Source of the DNA: Halieaceae bacterium UBA3479
GTDB lineage: Bacteria; Pseudomonadota; Gammaproteobacteria; Pseudomonadales; Halieaceae
DNA: 14,381 bases
Direction of reading: 5' to 3'
Assembly: GCA_002377985.1 (NCBI GenBank)
Contig: DFQW01000061.1
Coordinates: 1-14,381 of the forward strand
Shown: piece after piece, positions 6,004 through 13,417 of the stretch
Position numbering within the stretch: the stretch's first letter is position 1
Layout: each line of letters opens with the position of its first letter
Notes under the pieces: generated by a model
Database searches by the model: none
What the model was told of the DNA's origin: nothing
The model's input: the letters and a program-made list of their open reading frames with translations, nothing else
Made by a program: the position numbers and the translations under genes

Positions 6004-8067
6004 GTGAGCGAAACCATCTTACAAAACCCCGTAACGGTACTCCGCGGTGTGGGAGAAAAATTAAAGCTGCGATTGTCAGAGCTTGGCATCTGCTCTCTGG
6101 AAGACCTGCTTTTTCATTTTCCGCTTCGCTATCAGGACCGCACCCGAATCACTCCCATCGGCGGGGCCCTCGATCAGCGCGATGCAGTGATCAAGGGCGA
6201 GGTGCTTGCCGCCGCCGTAACGCTGGGAAGACGCCGCACACTCGTGGTGAAAGTTGAAGATGGCACCGGGCTTTTGACCGTGCGCTTTTTTCACTTCCGG
6301 CAATCGCAAGTCGCACAATTTCGACAAGGGGTGCCCATACAGCTGTACGGCACCGCGAGAAGACTCGGCGGGAATCTGGAAATGATTCATCCCGAATATC
6401 GGCTGGGTGCGGGAGCGAACCTGTTGGAGGATGCGCTGACCCCCGTCTATCCAACGGTCAGCGGTCTCGGCCAAACCACCTGGCGGAACCTCTGCCGGCA
6501 AGCGCTAAAGATGTTGCAAAAAGCACCCCCCGAGGATTTGTTGGCGGGGATCACCGACGACGAGATTACCCTCCATGAAGCCATCGCATTTCTGCACAAC
6601 CCCCCGCGTACGGCCGCGCTAAGTGATATTCAGCAAGGGCTTCACCCCGCCCAGCTGCGCCTGGCACGGGAGGAACTGATAGCCCATCAACTTACCGTTC
6701 AGGGAGTCCGCGATCGCGAGCGGCGTCATTCGGCGCCCCCCATTCCGGGTTTCTCGTCGTTATCCCGACAGTTTTTGAAGAATCTGCCGTTTTCACCCAC
6801 CGCGGCGCAGGAGCGCGTCGCGGAAGAACTGGCCCATGATATGGGGCTGGGTTCACCCATGCTCCGGCTGGTGCAGGGGGATGTCGGATCGGGCAAGACG
6901 CTGGTGGCGGCGCGGGCAATCCTTGATGCCGTAGCGGCCGGGTATCAGGTTGCATTTATGGCGCCGACCGAGCTGCTTGCAGAGCAACATTTTCAGAATC
7001 TCGAAGCCTGGTTCGCCCCGCTGGGGCTTTCGGTGGGTTGGCTGAGCGGTCGGATCAAAGGCAAACCCCGTAAAGCGATTCTGGAGGGGCTCGCCACCGG
7101 CGCCGTCACCATGCTGGTGGGTACCCATGCGCTGTTTCAGGAGGAGGTGATATTTCGTCGTCTGGGCTTGATTGTTGTGGACGAACAGCACCGATTTGGT
7201 GTCCACCAACGGCTAAACCTCGCTGCCAAAGGGGTCGATGGCGGCCACCCGCATCAACTTGCGCTGACCGCCACCCCTATTCCACGGTCCTTGGCCATGG
7301 TCACCTATGGCGACTTGGACTGCTCGGTGATTGACGAGCTGCCGCCCGGGCGCACGCCTGTTACCACCACAGTGATCGACAGCGATCGGCGAGAGGCGGT
7401 CATTGGCAGGGTCGGCGCGGCCTGCCTCGCCGGCCGGCAGGCCTATTGGGTATGCACCGCTATCGAGGAAAGTGACTTCCTGGATTTGGAGGCGGCAGAG
7501 GCAACCAGAGATGTCATTGCCGAGGCACTCCCCGAAGTCCGTATCGGCTTGGTCCACGGCCGCATGAAAGCGGCAGAGAAAGCCGAGGTCATGGCCAATT
7601 TTAAATCGGGGTTAATTCAGCTCTTGGTCGCAACCACCGTGATTGAAGTCGGCGTCGATGTGCCCAATGCCAGCCTCATGATTATCGATAACGCCGAAAG
7701 ACTCGGCTTGGCGCAGCTACACCAGCTGCGCGGCCGAGTGGGTCGCGGCGCAGTAGAAAGCCACTGCCTGCTACTTTATCGGCAGCCACTGTCTGAAACA
7801 GCGCGGGAACGATTACAGGTTATGCAGCAAACCCATGACGGCTTTGTGATTGCCGAGGCGGATCTTCGCATTCGGGGTCCGGGTGAGCTATTGGGGACAA
7901 GGCAAACCGGTATGGCGCAATTCAGGATCGCGCTCCTCCCAGAGCACGAGTCACTCCTGATCGAAGCGCAAGCCATCGCCAGCAAGCTCTACGCGCAAGA
8001 CGCCGTGACAGCGCAAGCGCTGATTGCCCGGTGGTCCGGCCCCAGAGCGGACTTTGCCCGAGTGTAG
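6004..8067 (+). CDS. recG: ATP-dependent DNA helicase RecG
   Basis: RecG is a monomeric double-strand DNA translocase that remodels stalled replication forks, Holliday junctions, D-loops and R-loops. From GTG 6004 the product is 687 residues, close to the 693 of E. coli. The wedge/OB domain covers about 1-150 (LRGVGEKLKLRLSELGI, FPLRYQDRT, MIHPEYR). The SF2 helicase core follows: Walker A GDVGSGKT (292-299), MAPTELLAEQH, VGTHALFQE, DEQH box (393-396), TATPIPRSLAM (422-432), VHGRMK, VATTVIEVGVDVPNAS and QLRGRVGRG (574-582). The C-terminal hook LRIRGPGELLGTRQTG (621-636) is characteristic of RecG. GGGA (5995-5998) precedes the GTG by 5 bases. The frame remains open upstream to 5893, but that part would overlap the divergent gene. 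A TTG at 5983 is a less likely start. All helicase motifs are intact. Confidence 0.97.
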   Translation: MSETILQNPVTVLRGVGEKLKLRLSELGICSLEDLLFHFPLRYQDRTRITPIGGALDQRDAVIKGEVLAAAVTLGRRRTLVVKVEDGTGLLTVRFFHFRQSQVAQFRQGVPIQLYGTARRLGGNLEMIHPEYRLGAGANLLEDALTPVYPTVSGLGQTTWRNLCRQALKMLQKAPPEDLLAGITDDEITLHEAIAFLHNPPRTAALSDIQQGLHPAQLRLAREELIAHQLTVQGVRDRERRHSAPPIPGFSSLSRQFLKNLPFSPTAAQERVAEELAHDMGLGSPMLRLVQGDVGSGKTLVAARAILDAVAAGYQVAFMAPTELLAEQHFQNLEAWFAPLGLSVGWLSGRIKGKPRKAILEGLATGAVTMLVGTHALFQEEVIFRRLGLIVVDEQHRFGVHQRLNLAAKGVDGGHPHQLALTATPIPRSLAMVTYGDLDCSVIDELPPGRTPVTTTVIDSDRREAVIGRVGAACLAGRQAYWVCTAIEESDFLDLEAAEATRDVIAEALPEVRIGLVHGRMKAAEKAEVMANFKSGLIQLLVATTVIEVGVDVPNASLMIIDNAERLGLAQLHQLRGRVGRGAVESHCLLLYRQPLSETARERLQVMQQTHDGFVIAEADLRIRGPGELLGTRQTGMAQFRIALLPEHESLLIEAQAIASKLYAQDAVTAQALIARWSGPRADFARV

Positions 8068-8138
8068 CGCGTCGCTGTCGCATCACCACGCGCCGCCCGC
8101 TAGACTGTCCGCCTCTTGACGAAGACGCCTCAAGGATC

Positions 8139-9044
8139 ATGGAATCAATACCCCCCAGCGCTAGCAGTATAGTGACGACAAAGTGGCGTGGCGCCATTGA
8201 GATCACGCGTTTCGATAAGCCGATCGGCACGCTGTTGCTGCTCGCGCCCACTCTCTGGGGTGTGGTTTTGGCGAGTGAGGGCCGGCCTTCGTGGACAGTG
8301 CTGAGTATTTTTGTGGCGGGCGCCATCGTCATGCGCGCAGCCGGCTGTATTGCCAATGATCTCGCAGATCGTGATCTTGATGGTCACGTGGCGCGCACAC
8401 GCCTCAGGCCACTTGTGACCGGGGCGCTGTCTGTGGGGGAAGCGATCACCCTGCTGGGTGGACTCCTGGTGTTAGCGCTGATATTGGTCGCCCTTACCAA
8501 TCCGCTGACAGTGAAGCTGTCTGTAATCGGTGCGGGGCTGGCGCTCGTCTATCCCTTCATGAAGCGCTTTACGCACTGGCCGCAAATCGTTTTGGGCCTC
8601 GCTTTTTCCTGGAGCATACCCATGGCGTTTGCCGCCAGTCAGTCGGCGCTCCCCCATGAGCTGTGGTGGTTGTTTGCTGCCAATGTACTGTGGACCCTTA
8701 TTTACGACACGCAGTATGCAATGGTCGATCGCGAAGATGATCTGGCGATTGGCATCAAATCTACCGCCATCCTGTTTGGCGACCTCGATGTCAGAATCAT
8801 CGCCGGTCTGCAGTGTCTGTGCCTTTTGGCTTTTTGGCGCTGTGGCGTTGCCTTTGAGCTCGGGCGCTTTTATTACCTTGCGATCATCGGCGTCGCCCTG
8901 ATGTTTGCCTGGCATATATGGCTGATTCGTAGTCGAGACACTGCGCAGTGTTTTGTCGCTTTTAACCAGAGCAAATGGATCGGGCTGATCGTGCTTTCAG
9001 GGTTGTGTGCGCACTTCTGGTTTGGCGACAACGCGGCGCTCTGA
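8139..9044 (+). CDS. ubiA: 4-hydroxybenzoate polyprenyltransferase
   Basis: UbiA attaches the polyprenyl tail to 4-hydroxybenzoate, the first membrane-bound step of ubiquinone synthesis, in the inner membrane. From ATG 8139 the product is 301 residues (E. coli 290). It shows the first Mg-diphosphate motif NDLADRDLDGHVARTRLRPL (73-92) and the second, YDTQYAMVDREDD (189-201), plus RFDKPIGTLLLLAPTLW (24-40) and VYPFMKRFTHWPQIVLG (137-153). About eight to nine hydrophobic segments are visible. AAGGA (8132-8136) ends only 2 bases before the ATG, which is tight; a GTG at 8172 is a possible later start. It lies 71 bases after recG and is tightly followed by the FemAB-like gene. No ubiC (chorismate lyase), often next to ubiA in gammaproteobacteria, is present in the window. 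Confidence 0.95.
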   Translation: MESIPPSASSIVTTKWRGAIEITRFDKPIGTLLLLAPTLWGVVLASEGRPSWTVLSIFVAGAIVMRAAGCIANDLADRDLDGHVARTRLRPLVTGALSVGEAITLLGGLLVLALILVALTNPLTVKLSVIGAGLALVYPFMKRFTHWPQIVLGLAFSWSIPMAFAASQSALPHELWWLFAANVLWTLIYDTQYAMVDREDDLAIGIKSTAILFGDLDVRIIAGLQCLCLLAFWRCGVAFELGRFYYLAIIGVALMFAWHIWLIRSRDTAQCFVAFNQSKWIGLIVLSGLCAHFWFGDNAAL

Positions 9045-9049
9045 ACACA

Positions 9050-10195
9050 TTGAAACCCCTGACCGCCACCACTTACCGCTCTCTGGAGGACATCGGGTCC
9101 GCCACCTGGCACGCCTATTTTGATCCGGGGGAGCCCTTTTTGAGCTGGCAGTTTCTTTGTGGACTGGAGTCGTCGGGCTGCACGACGGCGCGAAGCGGCT
9201 GGCAGCCGGCGCATGTGGGTTTTAAACAAGATAGCGCCTTGCTCGGTTTGATTCCCGCCTATCTCAAGACACATAGCTATGGTGAATATGTTTTTGACTG
9301 GTCGTGGGCAGACGCGTGGCAGCGTATGGGGCTCGACTACTACCCGAAGCTGGTCACAGCCATTCCCTTCACGCCCGCAACAGGACAACGCTTTGGTCAT
9401 GACGCCGCTGCAGAAGAAAATTTTGAACTCATGGCATTGGGGGTACAGGCTCTCTGTCAGCGATTGGAGGTATCGAGCTGGCACGTGCTGTTTATCGGGG
9501 CAGCCGAGTCTGACCGCCTAACGCACTGCGGTATGCCGCAGCGACTCACCACACAATTTCATTGGTTCAACCGGGGATACCGCGACTTTCAGGATTTTCT
9601 GGACCGTTTCAGCTCTCGCAAGCGCAAAAATCTCAAAAAAGAGCGAGCGCAGGTTGCGCGTCAGGGCCTGACGCTAAAAACGCTTAAAGGGGGTGATATT
9701 TCCGCAGAGAACTGGCTGTTTTTCCACCGCTGTTATCAAACGACCTACGCCAAACGATCTGGGCATGGTGGCTATCTTACGGAAGCATTTTTCACCGACA
9801 CCTGTCCCGCGCTGGGAAACTGCCCCATTATGGTCATCGCCGAATTGCAGGGGAAACCCGTCGCCGCTGCCTTGTTCTTTGAGGGGCGTGACACCTTGTA
9901 TGGACGATACTGGGGCTGTCTGGCGGAATACGAGTACCTGCATTTTGAAGCGTGTTACTACCGTGGCATTGAATACTGCATTGAAGCGGGCCTGTCGCGC
10001 TTTGACCCCGGCGCTCAGGGTGAGCACAAAATTCAGCGCGGCTTTGAGCCCATCCTGACCTACTCCAATCACTGGATTGTCGATGAGCGGCTCAGGGAAG
10101 CCGTGGCGCAATTTGCCACTCAGGAAAGAGAACACGTACGGGCGTATCAACGAGAGGCGGTAACGCTGTTACCTTTTAAGTCAGAGGCAATTTAG
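9050..10195 (+). CDS. FemAB-like GNAT-fold acyltransferase (COG3146 / PF04339 type)
   Basis: The product resembles the proteobacterial FemAB_like family (formerly DUF482), annotated as peptidoglycan biosynthesis/recognition proteins with a doubled GNAT fold. Substrate and reaction are not established. Family motifs are KTHSYGEYVFDWSWADAW (73-90), GLDYYPKL (94-101), AIPFTPATG (104-112), FSSRKRKNLKKER (187-199), SGHGGYLTEAFF (237-248) and FDPGAQGEHKIQRGFEP (318-334). There is no signal peptide or membrane segment, so it is probably cytoplasmic. The start is uncertain. Family homology begins near TTG 9050 (381 residues, used here); CTG 9041 overlaps the ubiA stop; ATG 8975 and GTG 9005 lie inside ubiA. 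None has a well-spaced ribosome site, so translation is probably coupled to ubiA. The last 4 bases overlap the end of yaaA. Confidence 0.85.
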   Translation: MKPLTATTYRSLEDIGSATWHAYFDPGEPFLSWQFLCGLESSGCTTARSGWQPAHVGFKQDSALLGLIPAYLKTHSYGEYVFDWSWADAWQRMGLDYYPKLVTAIPFTPATGQRFGHDAAAEENFELMALGVQALCQRLEVSSWHVLFIGAAESDRLTHCGMPQRLTTQFHWFNRGYRDFQDFLDRFSSRKRKNLKKERAQVARQGLTLKTLKGGDISAENWLFFHRCYQTTYAKRSGHGGYLTEAFFTDTCPALGNCPIMVIAELQGKPVAAALFFEGRDTLYGRYWGCLAEYEYLHFEACYYRGIEYCIEAGLSRFDPGAQGEHKIQRGFEPILTYSNHWIVDERLREAVAQFATQEREHVRAYQREAVTLLPFKSEAI

Positions 10196-10977
10196 CCTGC
10201 TTTGGGTACCGCGTCGCGCAAGAACACCCAGTTGGCGTCATCTGAGTCCTTGGCGCTGTAATAGTAGCCGTCACCGGTGAAGTCCTTGAGGCCTGCCGGC
10301 TCATTGAGGCCCTGCTGCACAATATACCGCGCCATCACCCCTCGAGCTTTCTTGGCAAAGAAAGAAATCATTTTGTACTGACCATTCTTCAGGTCCCGGA
10401 ACTGCGGGGTGATGATCTCTGCCTGCAGCGAGTGGCTCTTGACGGCTTTAAAGTACTCATTAGAAGCCAGATTTATCAGCACCGGGCTACCGCTCGCCTT
10501 GAGGTGCTTGCTGAGAACCTCGGCAATGCGACTACCCCAAAACTCATATAAATTTTTACCTCCGCTGTTCTCGAAAGGCAGACCCATCTCAAGTCGATAG
10601 GGCTGCATGAGATCCAGCGGGCGCAACAGTCCATAGAGGCCGGATAAAATACGCAGGTGTTTCTGTGCGAAAGCCAGTTCCGCGGCACTCAGTGTCTCCG
10701 CTGCCAAGCCCGTGTATACGTCGCCCTTGAAAGCCAGTACCGCTTGCTTGGCATTTTGCAGGGAGAAGTTCGGCTGCCAGTTCATGAATCGCTCATGGTT
10801 CAGCGCAGCGATATTCGCCGAGACCCCCATCAACTGCTGAATCGCCTCGGGATCCATTTTTTGTGCATGATCCACAAGTGACGCTGCCTCCTCGATAAAA
10901 AGCGGCTGTGTCGACTTACGCGTCGTTGGCTGGGTTTCATAATCCAGGGTTTTGGCGGGGGACAGAACGGATAGCAC
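10192..10977 (-). CDS. yaaA: Peroxide stress protein YaaA
   Basis: YaaA (DUF328/UPF0246) lowers intracellular free iron during hydrogen peroxide stress in E. coli, where OxyR induces it, limiting Fenton damage; it is a cytoplasmic DNA-binding-type fold. From GTG 10977 the product is 261 residues (E. coli 258). It starts with LSVLSPAKTLDYE, matching the family opening, and shows FMNWQPNFS (64-72), LAFKGDVYTGL (81-91), LRILSGLYGLLRPLDLMQPYRLEMG (108-132), NLASNEYFKAV (169-179) and ISFFAKKARGVMARYI (204-219). AAGAGG lies 6 bases before this GTG. A TTG at 10995 would add six residues unlike the family. No OxyR-type site could be judged by eye. Its TAA overlaps the TAG of the convergent FemAB-like gene, and it is divergent from dctQ. 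Confidence 0.95.
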   Translation of the reverse strand: MLSVLSPAKTLDYETQPTTRKSTQPLFIEEAASLVDHAQKMDPEAIQQLMGVSANIAALNHERFMNWQPNFSLQNAKQAVLAFKGDVYTGLAAETLSAAELAFAQKHLRILSGLYGLLRPLDLMQPYRLEMGLPFENSGGKNLYEFWGSRIAEVLSKHLKASGSPVLINLASNEYFKAVKSHSLQAEIITPQFRDLKNGQYKMISFFAKKARGVMARYIVQQGLNEPAGLKDFTGDGYYYSAKDSDDANWVFLRDAVPKAG

Positions 10978-10983
10978 GGGTGG

Positions 10984-10989
10984 CCTCTT
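10984..10989 (-). promoter_or_regulatory. Ribosome binding site deciding the yaaA start
   Basis: On the minus strand AAGAGG is followed by six bases and the GTG at 10977. This supports GTG over the upstream in-frame TTG at 10995, which lies on the wrong side of the site. Confidence 0.6.
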
Positions 10990-11009
10990 ATGCAATCTCT
11001 GATGCCAGA

Positions 11010-11015
11010 ATGATA
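11010..11015 (-). promoter_or_regulatory. Candidate -10 box for yaaA
   Basis: On the minus strand TATCAT (five of six matches to TATAAT) lies about 33 bases before the yaaA GTG, giving a leader of roughly 26 bases. The hexamer 17 bases upstream is a weak TTTTTA, so an activator could be needed. The same 77-base gap must also hold any dctQ promoter; I see no convincing one on the plus strand. Confidence 0.33.
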
Positions 11016-11054
11016 ACCTTGCGCGTCACTGATAAAAACCTTGGTATCGAGATC

Positions 11055-11567
11055 ATGAGTTACTCCCCCTTCACGGGAACCATTGATCGGATAATGGCCA
11101 GTTTAGAGCGCATCACCGCATGGTGTGTCCCGATCATGGCCCTGCTGGTGTTTCTCATTGTGCTACTGCGTTACGGCTTCAATACCGGCGCCATTGCGGC
11201 ACAGGAGTCGGTTCAATATCTGCATGCGCTCATATTCATGCTCGGCGCCGCGATCGCTTTGGGGGCGGATCAACACGTTCGGGTCGATATCTTTTATCGA
11301 CATTTCACGCTGAGGCAGCGCGCCTGGGTAGATACTTTGGGCCACATAGTTTTTACCCTACCGCTCTGTGCATTGATTGGTTGGGGCTCCCTCGACTATG
11401 TGATAGACAGCTGGAGTGCTCGGGAAGCTTCGCCTGAGCCGGGTGGTCTCCCCTTAGTATTTATTCTGAAAACGCTGATTCCCACCATGGCGCTGTTGCT
11501 GGGGCTGCAGGCAGCTGCACACATTGTTCGCGGGGTTCACCATTTACAAGGGCGGGAGCCAAGTTAA
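11055..11567 (+). CDS. dctQ: TRAP transporter small permease subunit (DctQ type)
   Basis: DctQ is the four-helix membrane subunit of tripartite ATP-independent periplasmic transporters; with DctM it forms the sodium-driven importer fed by a periplasmic binding protein. From ATG 11055 the product is 170 residues. Four hydrophobic segments are visible at about 21-42, 52-72, 92-112 and 134-158. RYGFNTG after helix 1, the QESVQYLHALIFMLG segment and ADQHVRVD after helix 2 fit the family pattern. The frame is open upstream to 10908, but that part lies over yaaA; the ribosome site at 11055 is weak (GAG four bases away), so the exact start is uncertain. The stop TAA overlaps the dctM ATG by one base, which implies coupled translation. 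The binding-protein gene, usually upstream on the same strand, is not here. Confidence 0.9.
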   Translation: MSYSPFTGTIDRIMASLERITAWCVPIMALLVFLIVLLRYGFNTGAIAAQESVQYLHALIFMLGAAIALGADQHVRVDIFYRHFTLRQRAWVDTLGHIVFTLPLCALIGWGSLDYVIDSWSAREASPEPGGLPLVFILKTLIPTMALLLGLQAAAHIVRGVHHLQGREPS

Positions 11568-12931
11568 TGGAAGGACAACTCGCATTGGCCATGTTTTTGG
11601 CTGTTTGTTGTGCTTTGTTGCTGGGATTTCCCGTCGCGCTCACTCTGGGGGGCACCGCATTGGGGTTTGCCTCGCTGGGCATCCTGCTGGGTCACTTTGA
11701 CCCCGATTACCTGACGGCCCTTACGGGCCGGATATTCGGCACCATGGGCAATGAAACCCTGGTCGCCGTACCACTCTTTATCTTGATGGGCGTGATTCTC
11801 GAGCGGGCTAAAATAGCCGAGGACCTGCTCTCGCATATGGCGGGGCTATTTGGTGCGCGCCCGGGTGGTTTGGGGGTGGCGGTGGTCGTGGTAGGCGCAC
11901 TGCTGGCCGCCAGCACCGGCATCGTCGGGGCCACCGTCATCACCATGGGTGTGCTGGCGCTGCCCACCATGTTGCGCGCGGGTTATCACCCCCAGCTCGC
12001 CACCGGCACAATCTGTGCCACCGGCACGCTGGGACAAATCATCCCGCCCTCTATCGCGCTGGTGCTGCTGGGCGACATTATGTCAGCGGCATATCAGCAA
12101 GCCCAACTGAGGATGAACATCATCAATACCCAGACCGTCTCAGTGGGCGACCTGTTTGTGGGCGCGATGGTGCCGGGCTGCCTGCTGGTGGCTTTCTATC
12201 TGGTCTATCTGCTGGTGCGGGCCACCCTACAGCCGGCCAGTGCGCCGCCGGCCGAGGTAGACCGGGCCAAAACCGGTGCGGCTATCGCCGCCGTAATGCC
12301 GCCTTTGGGATTGATCGGACTGGTGCTGGGTTCCATTCTCCTCGGCGCCGCCACACCCACAGAAGCCGCAGGGGTCGGGGCTGTCGGCGCGCTGGCGCTG
12401 GCGGTGAGCCGGGGAGCGCTGACTCTGGCAAGTTTGTACGACATCTCCCGCTCAACCCTTTACACCACCAGCATGGTATTCCTGATCTTGATTGGCGCTG
12501 CCGTATTTTCACTGGTATTCAGAGGATTTGGTGGAGACCTTCTGATTGAGTCATTTTTTCAGGAGCTGGGTGGCGGCCCCCATACGGCCTTACTGGTGGT
12601 GATGCTGGTGATGTTTCTGCTGGGCTTCATTCTGGATTTTATCGAGATCACCTTTGTCGTGGTTCCGGTGGTTGGCCCCATTCTGCTCGCGATGGGGTTC
12701 GACCCCATATGGCTAGGCGTTATGATCGCCGTGAATCTGCAGACCTCCTTTCTGACGCCGCCCTTCGGGTTCGCCCTGTTCTATCTCCGCGGTGTTGCGC
12801 CTGAATCAGTCAGTACGCGCGATATCTATGCGGGGGTTCTACCCTTTGTTGCCATGCAGCTGTTGCTACTGGTTGTGATGTGGTGGTGGCCGAATCTGGT
12901 GCTTTGGCTCCCACAGCTATTGGGGCGATAA
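11567..12931 (+). CDS. dctM: TRAP transporter large permease subunit (DctM type)
   Basis: DctM is the large membrane subunit that carries substrate and sodium through the inner membrane by an elevator-like movement. The 454-residue product is strongly hydrophobic, with about a dozen segments, and shows family motifs: PLFILMGVILERAKIAEDLL (69-88), STGIVGATVITMGVLALPTM (116-135), ATGTLGQIIPPSIALVLLGD (151-170), GAATPTEAAGVGAVGA (260-275) and FLTPPFGFALFYLRGVAP (395-412). A polar segment of about 17 residues (AYQQAQLRMNIINTQTV, 175-191) follows the first half; I recall it in a related subgroup, so it explains the length above the usual 425-430. GGGAG (11554-11558) lies 8 bases before the ATG, which overlaps the dctQ stop as TAATG. 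The cognate solute-binding protein is most likely the TakP-like one on the other strand. Confidence 0.95.
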   Translation: MEGQLALAMFLAVCCALLLGFPVALTLGGTALGFASLGILLGHFDPDYLTALTGRIFGTMGNETLVAVPLFILMGVILERAKIAEDLLSHMAGLFGARPGGLGVAVVVVGALLAASTGIVGATVITMGVLALPTMLRAGYHPQLATGTICATGTLGQIIPPSIALVLLGDIMSAAYQQAQLRMNIINTQTVSVGDLFVGAMVPGCLLVAFYLVYLLVRATLQPASAPPAEVDRAKTGAAIAAVMPPLGLIGLVLGSILLGAATPTEAAGVGAVGALALAVSRGALTLASLYDISRSTLYTTSMVFLILIGAAVFSLVFRGFGGDLLIESFFQELGGGPHTALLVVMLVMFLLGFILDFIEITFVVVPVVGPILLAMGFDPIWLGVMIAVNLQTSFLTPPFGFALFYLRGVAPESVSTRDIYAGVLPFVAMQLLLLVVMWWWPNLVLWLPQLLGR

Positions 12932-13018
12932 TGCCTTCCCATCCGGAACCACGCTGGCACGGCTGCGGCTGTCTACACACCGCCACCCCAGACCAGTAAC
13001 ACAACGATAAGGGCCATC

Positions 13019-13417
13019 ATGTCTGTCGAAGAACTCGATACCAACCCACTCCCCTACGGCGAATTGGCGTTACAGACCATCGCCATGCCCAAAGACACCA
13101 ACGCCAACGGAGATATCTTTGGCGGTTGGCTGCTTTCGCAAATGGACTTGGCCGGCAGTATCACCGCATCTGAACTGGCGGAGGGCAGAGTCGCCACAGT
13201 GGCCATAGAAGGGATGTCTTTTTTAACGCCCGTGCACGTGGGTGCAGTGGTCAGCTGCTACTGCGATGTCCTCGAGACAGGGCGCAGCTCGGTGCGTATT
13301 CTGGTCGAAGTCTGGATCAACGCGCGGCAGGACGGCGAGCCGATCAAAGTGACCGAAGGTGAATTTATCTACGTCGCCATTGATGACAACAAGCTGACCC
13401 GACCTATTCCCCAGTAA
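13019..13417 (+). CDS. yciA: YciA-type acyl-CoA thioesterase
   Basis: The product is a hotdog-fold acyl-CoA thioesterase of the YciA subgroup, which hydrolyses a broad range of acyl-CoAs in the cytoplasm and recycles free CoA. It has 132 residues, the same as E. coli YciA. The signature MPKDTNANGDIFGGWLLSQMD (23-43) contains the conserved Asn and the likely catalytic Asp at about 43. VAIEGMSFLTPVHVGAVVSCY (61-81) and SVRILVEVW (91-99) follow the family closely, and VTEGEFIYVAID (111-122) completes the fold. AAGGG (13009-13013) is 5 bases before the ATG. It lies 87 bases after dctM, so it may be part of the same transcript; I see no clear promoter or terminator between them. Its last 14 bases overlap the end of the convergent dctP gene. 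Confidence 0.95.
   Translation: MSVEELDTNPLPYGELALQTIAMPKDTNANGDIFGGWLLSQMDLAGSITASELAEGRVATVAIEGMSFLTPVHVGAVVSCYCDVLETGRSSVRILVEVWINARQDGEPIKVTEGEFIYVAIDDNKLTRPIPQ

Noticed and set aside
8068..8138. Possible remnant of ubiC between recG and ubiA
   Set aside because: The gap is only 71 bases and its translations show nothing like chorismate lyase; TAGACT (8101-8106) is only a poor -10-like match.
12932..13018. Terminator or promoter between dctM and yciA
   Set aside because: I found no stable hairpin with a U-run and no paired -35/-10; the 87 bases look featureless apart from the yciA ribosome site.
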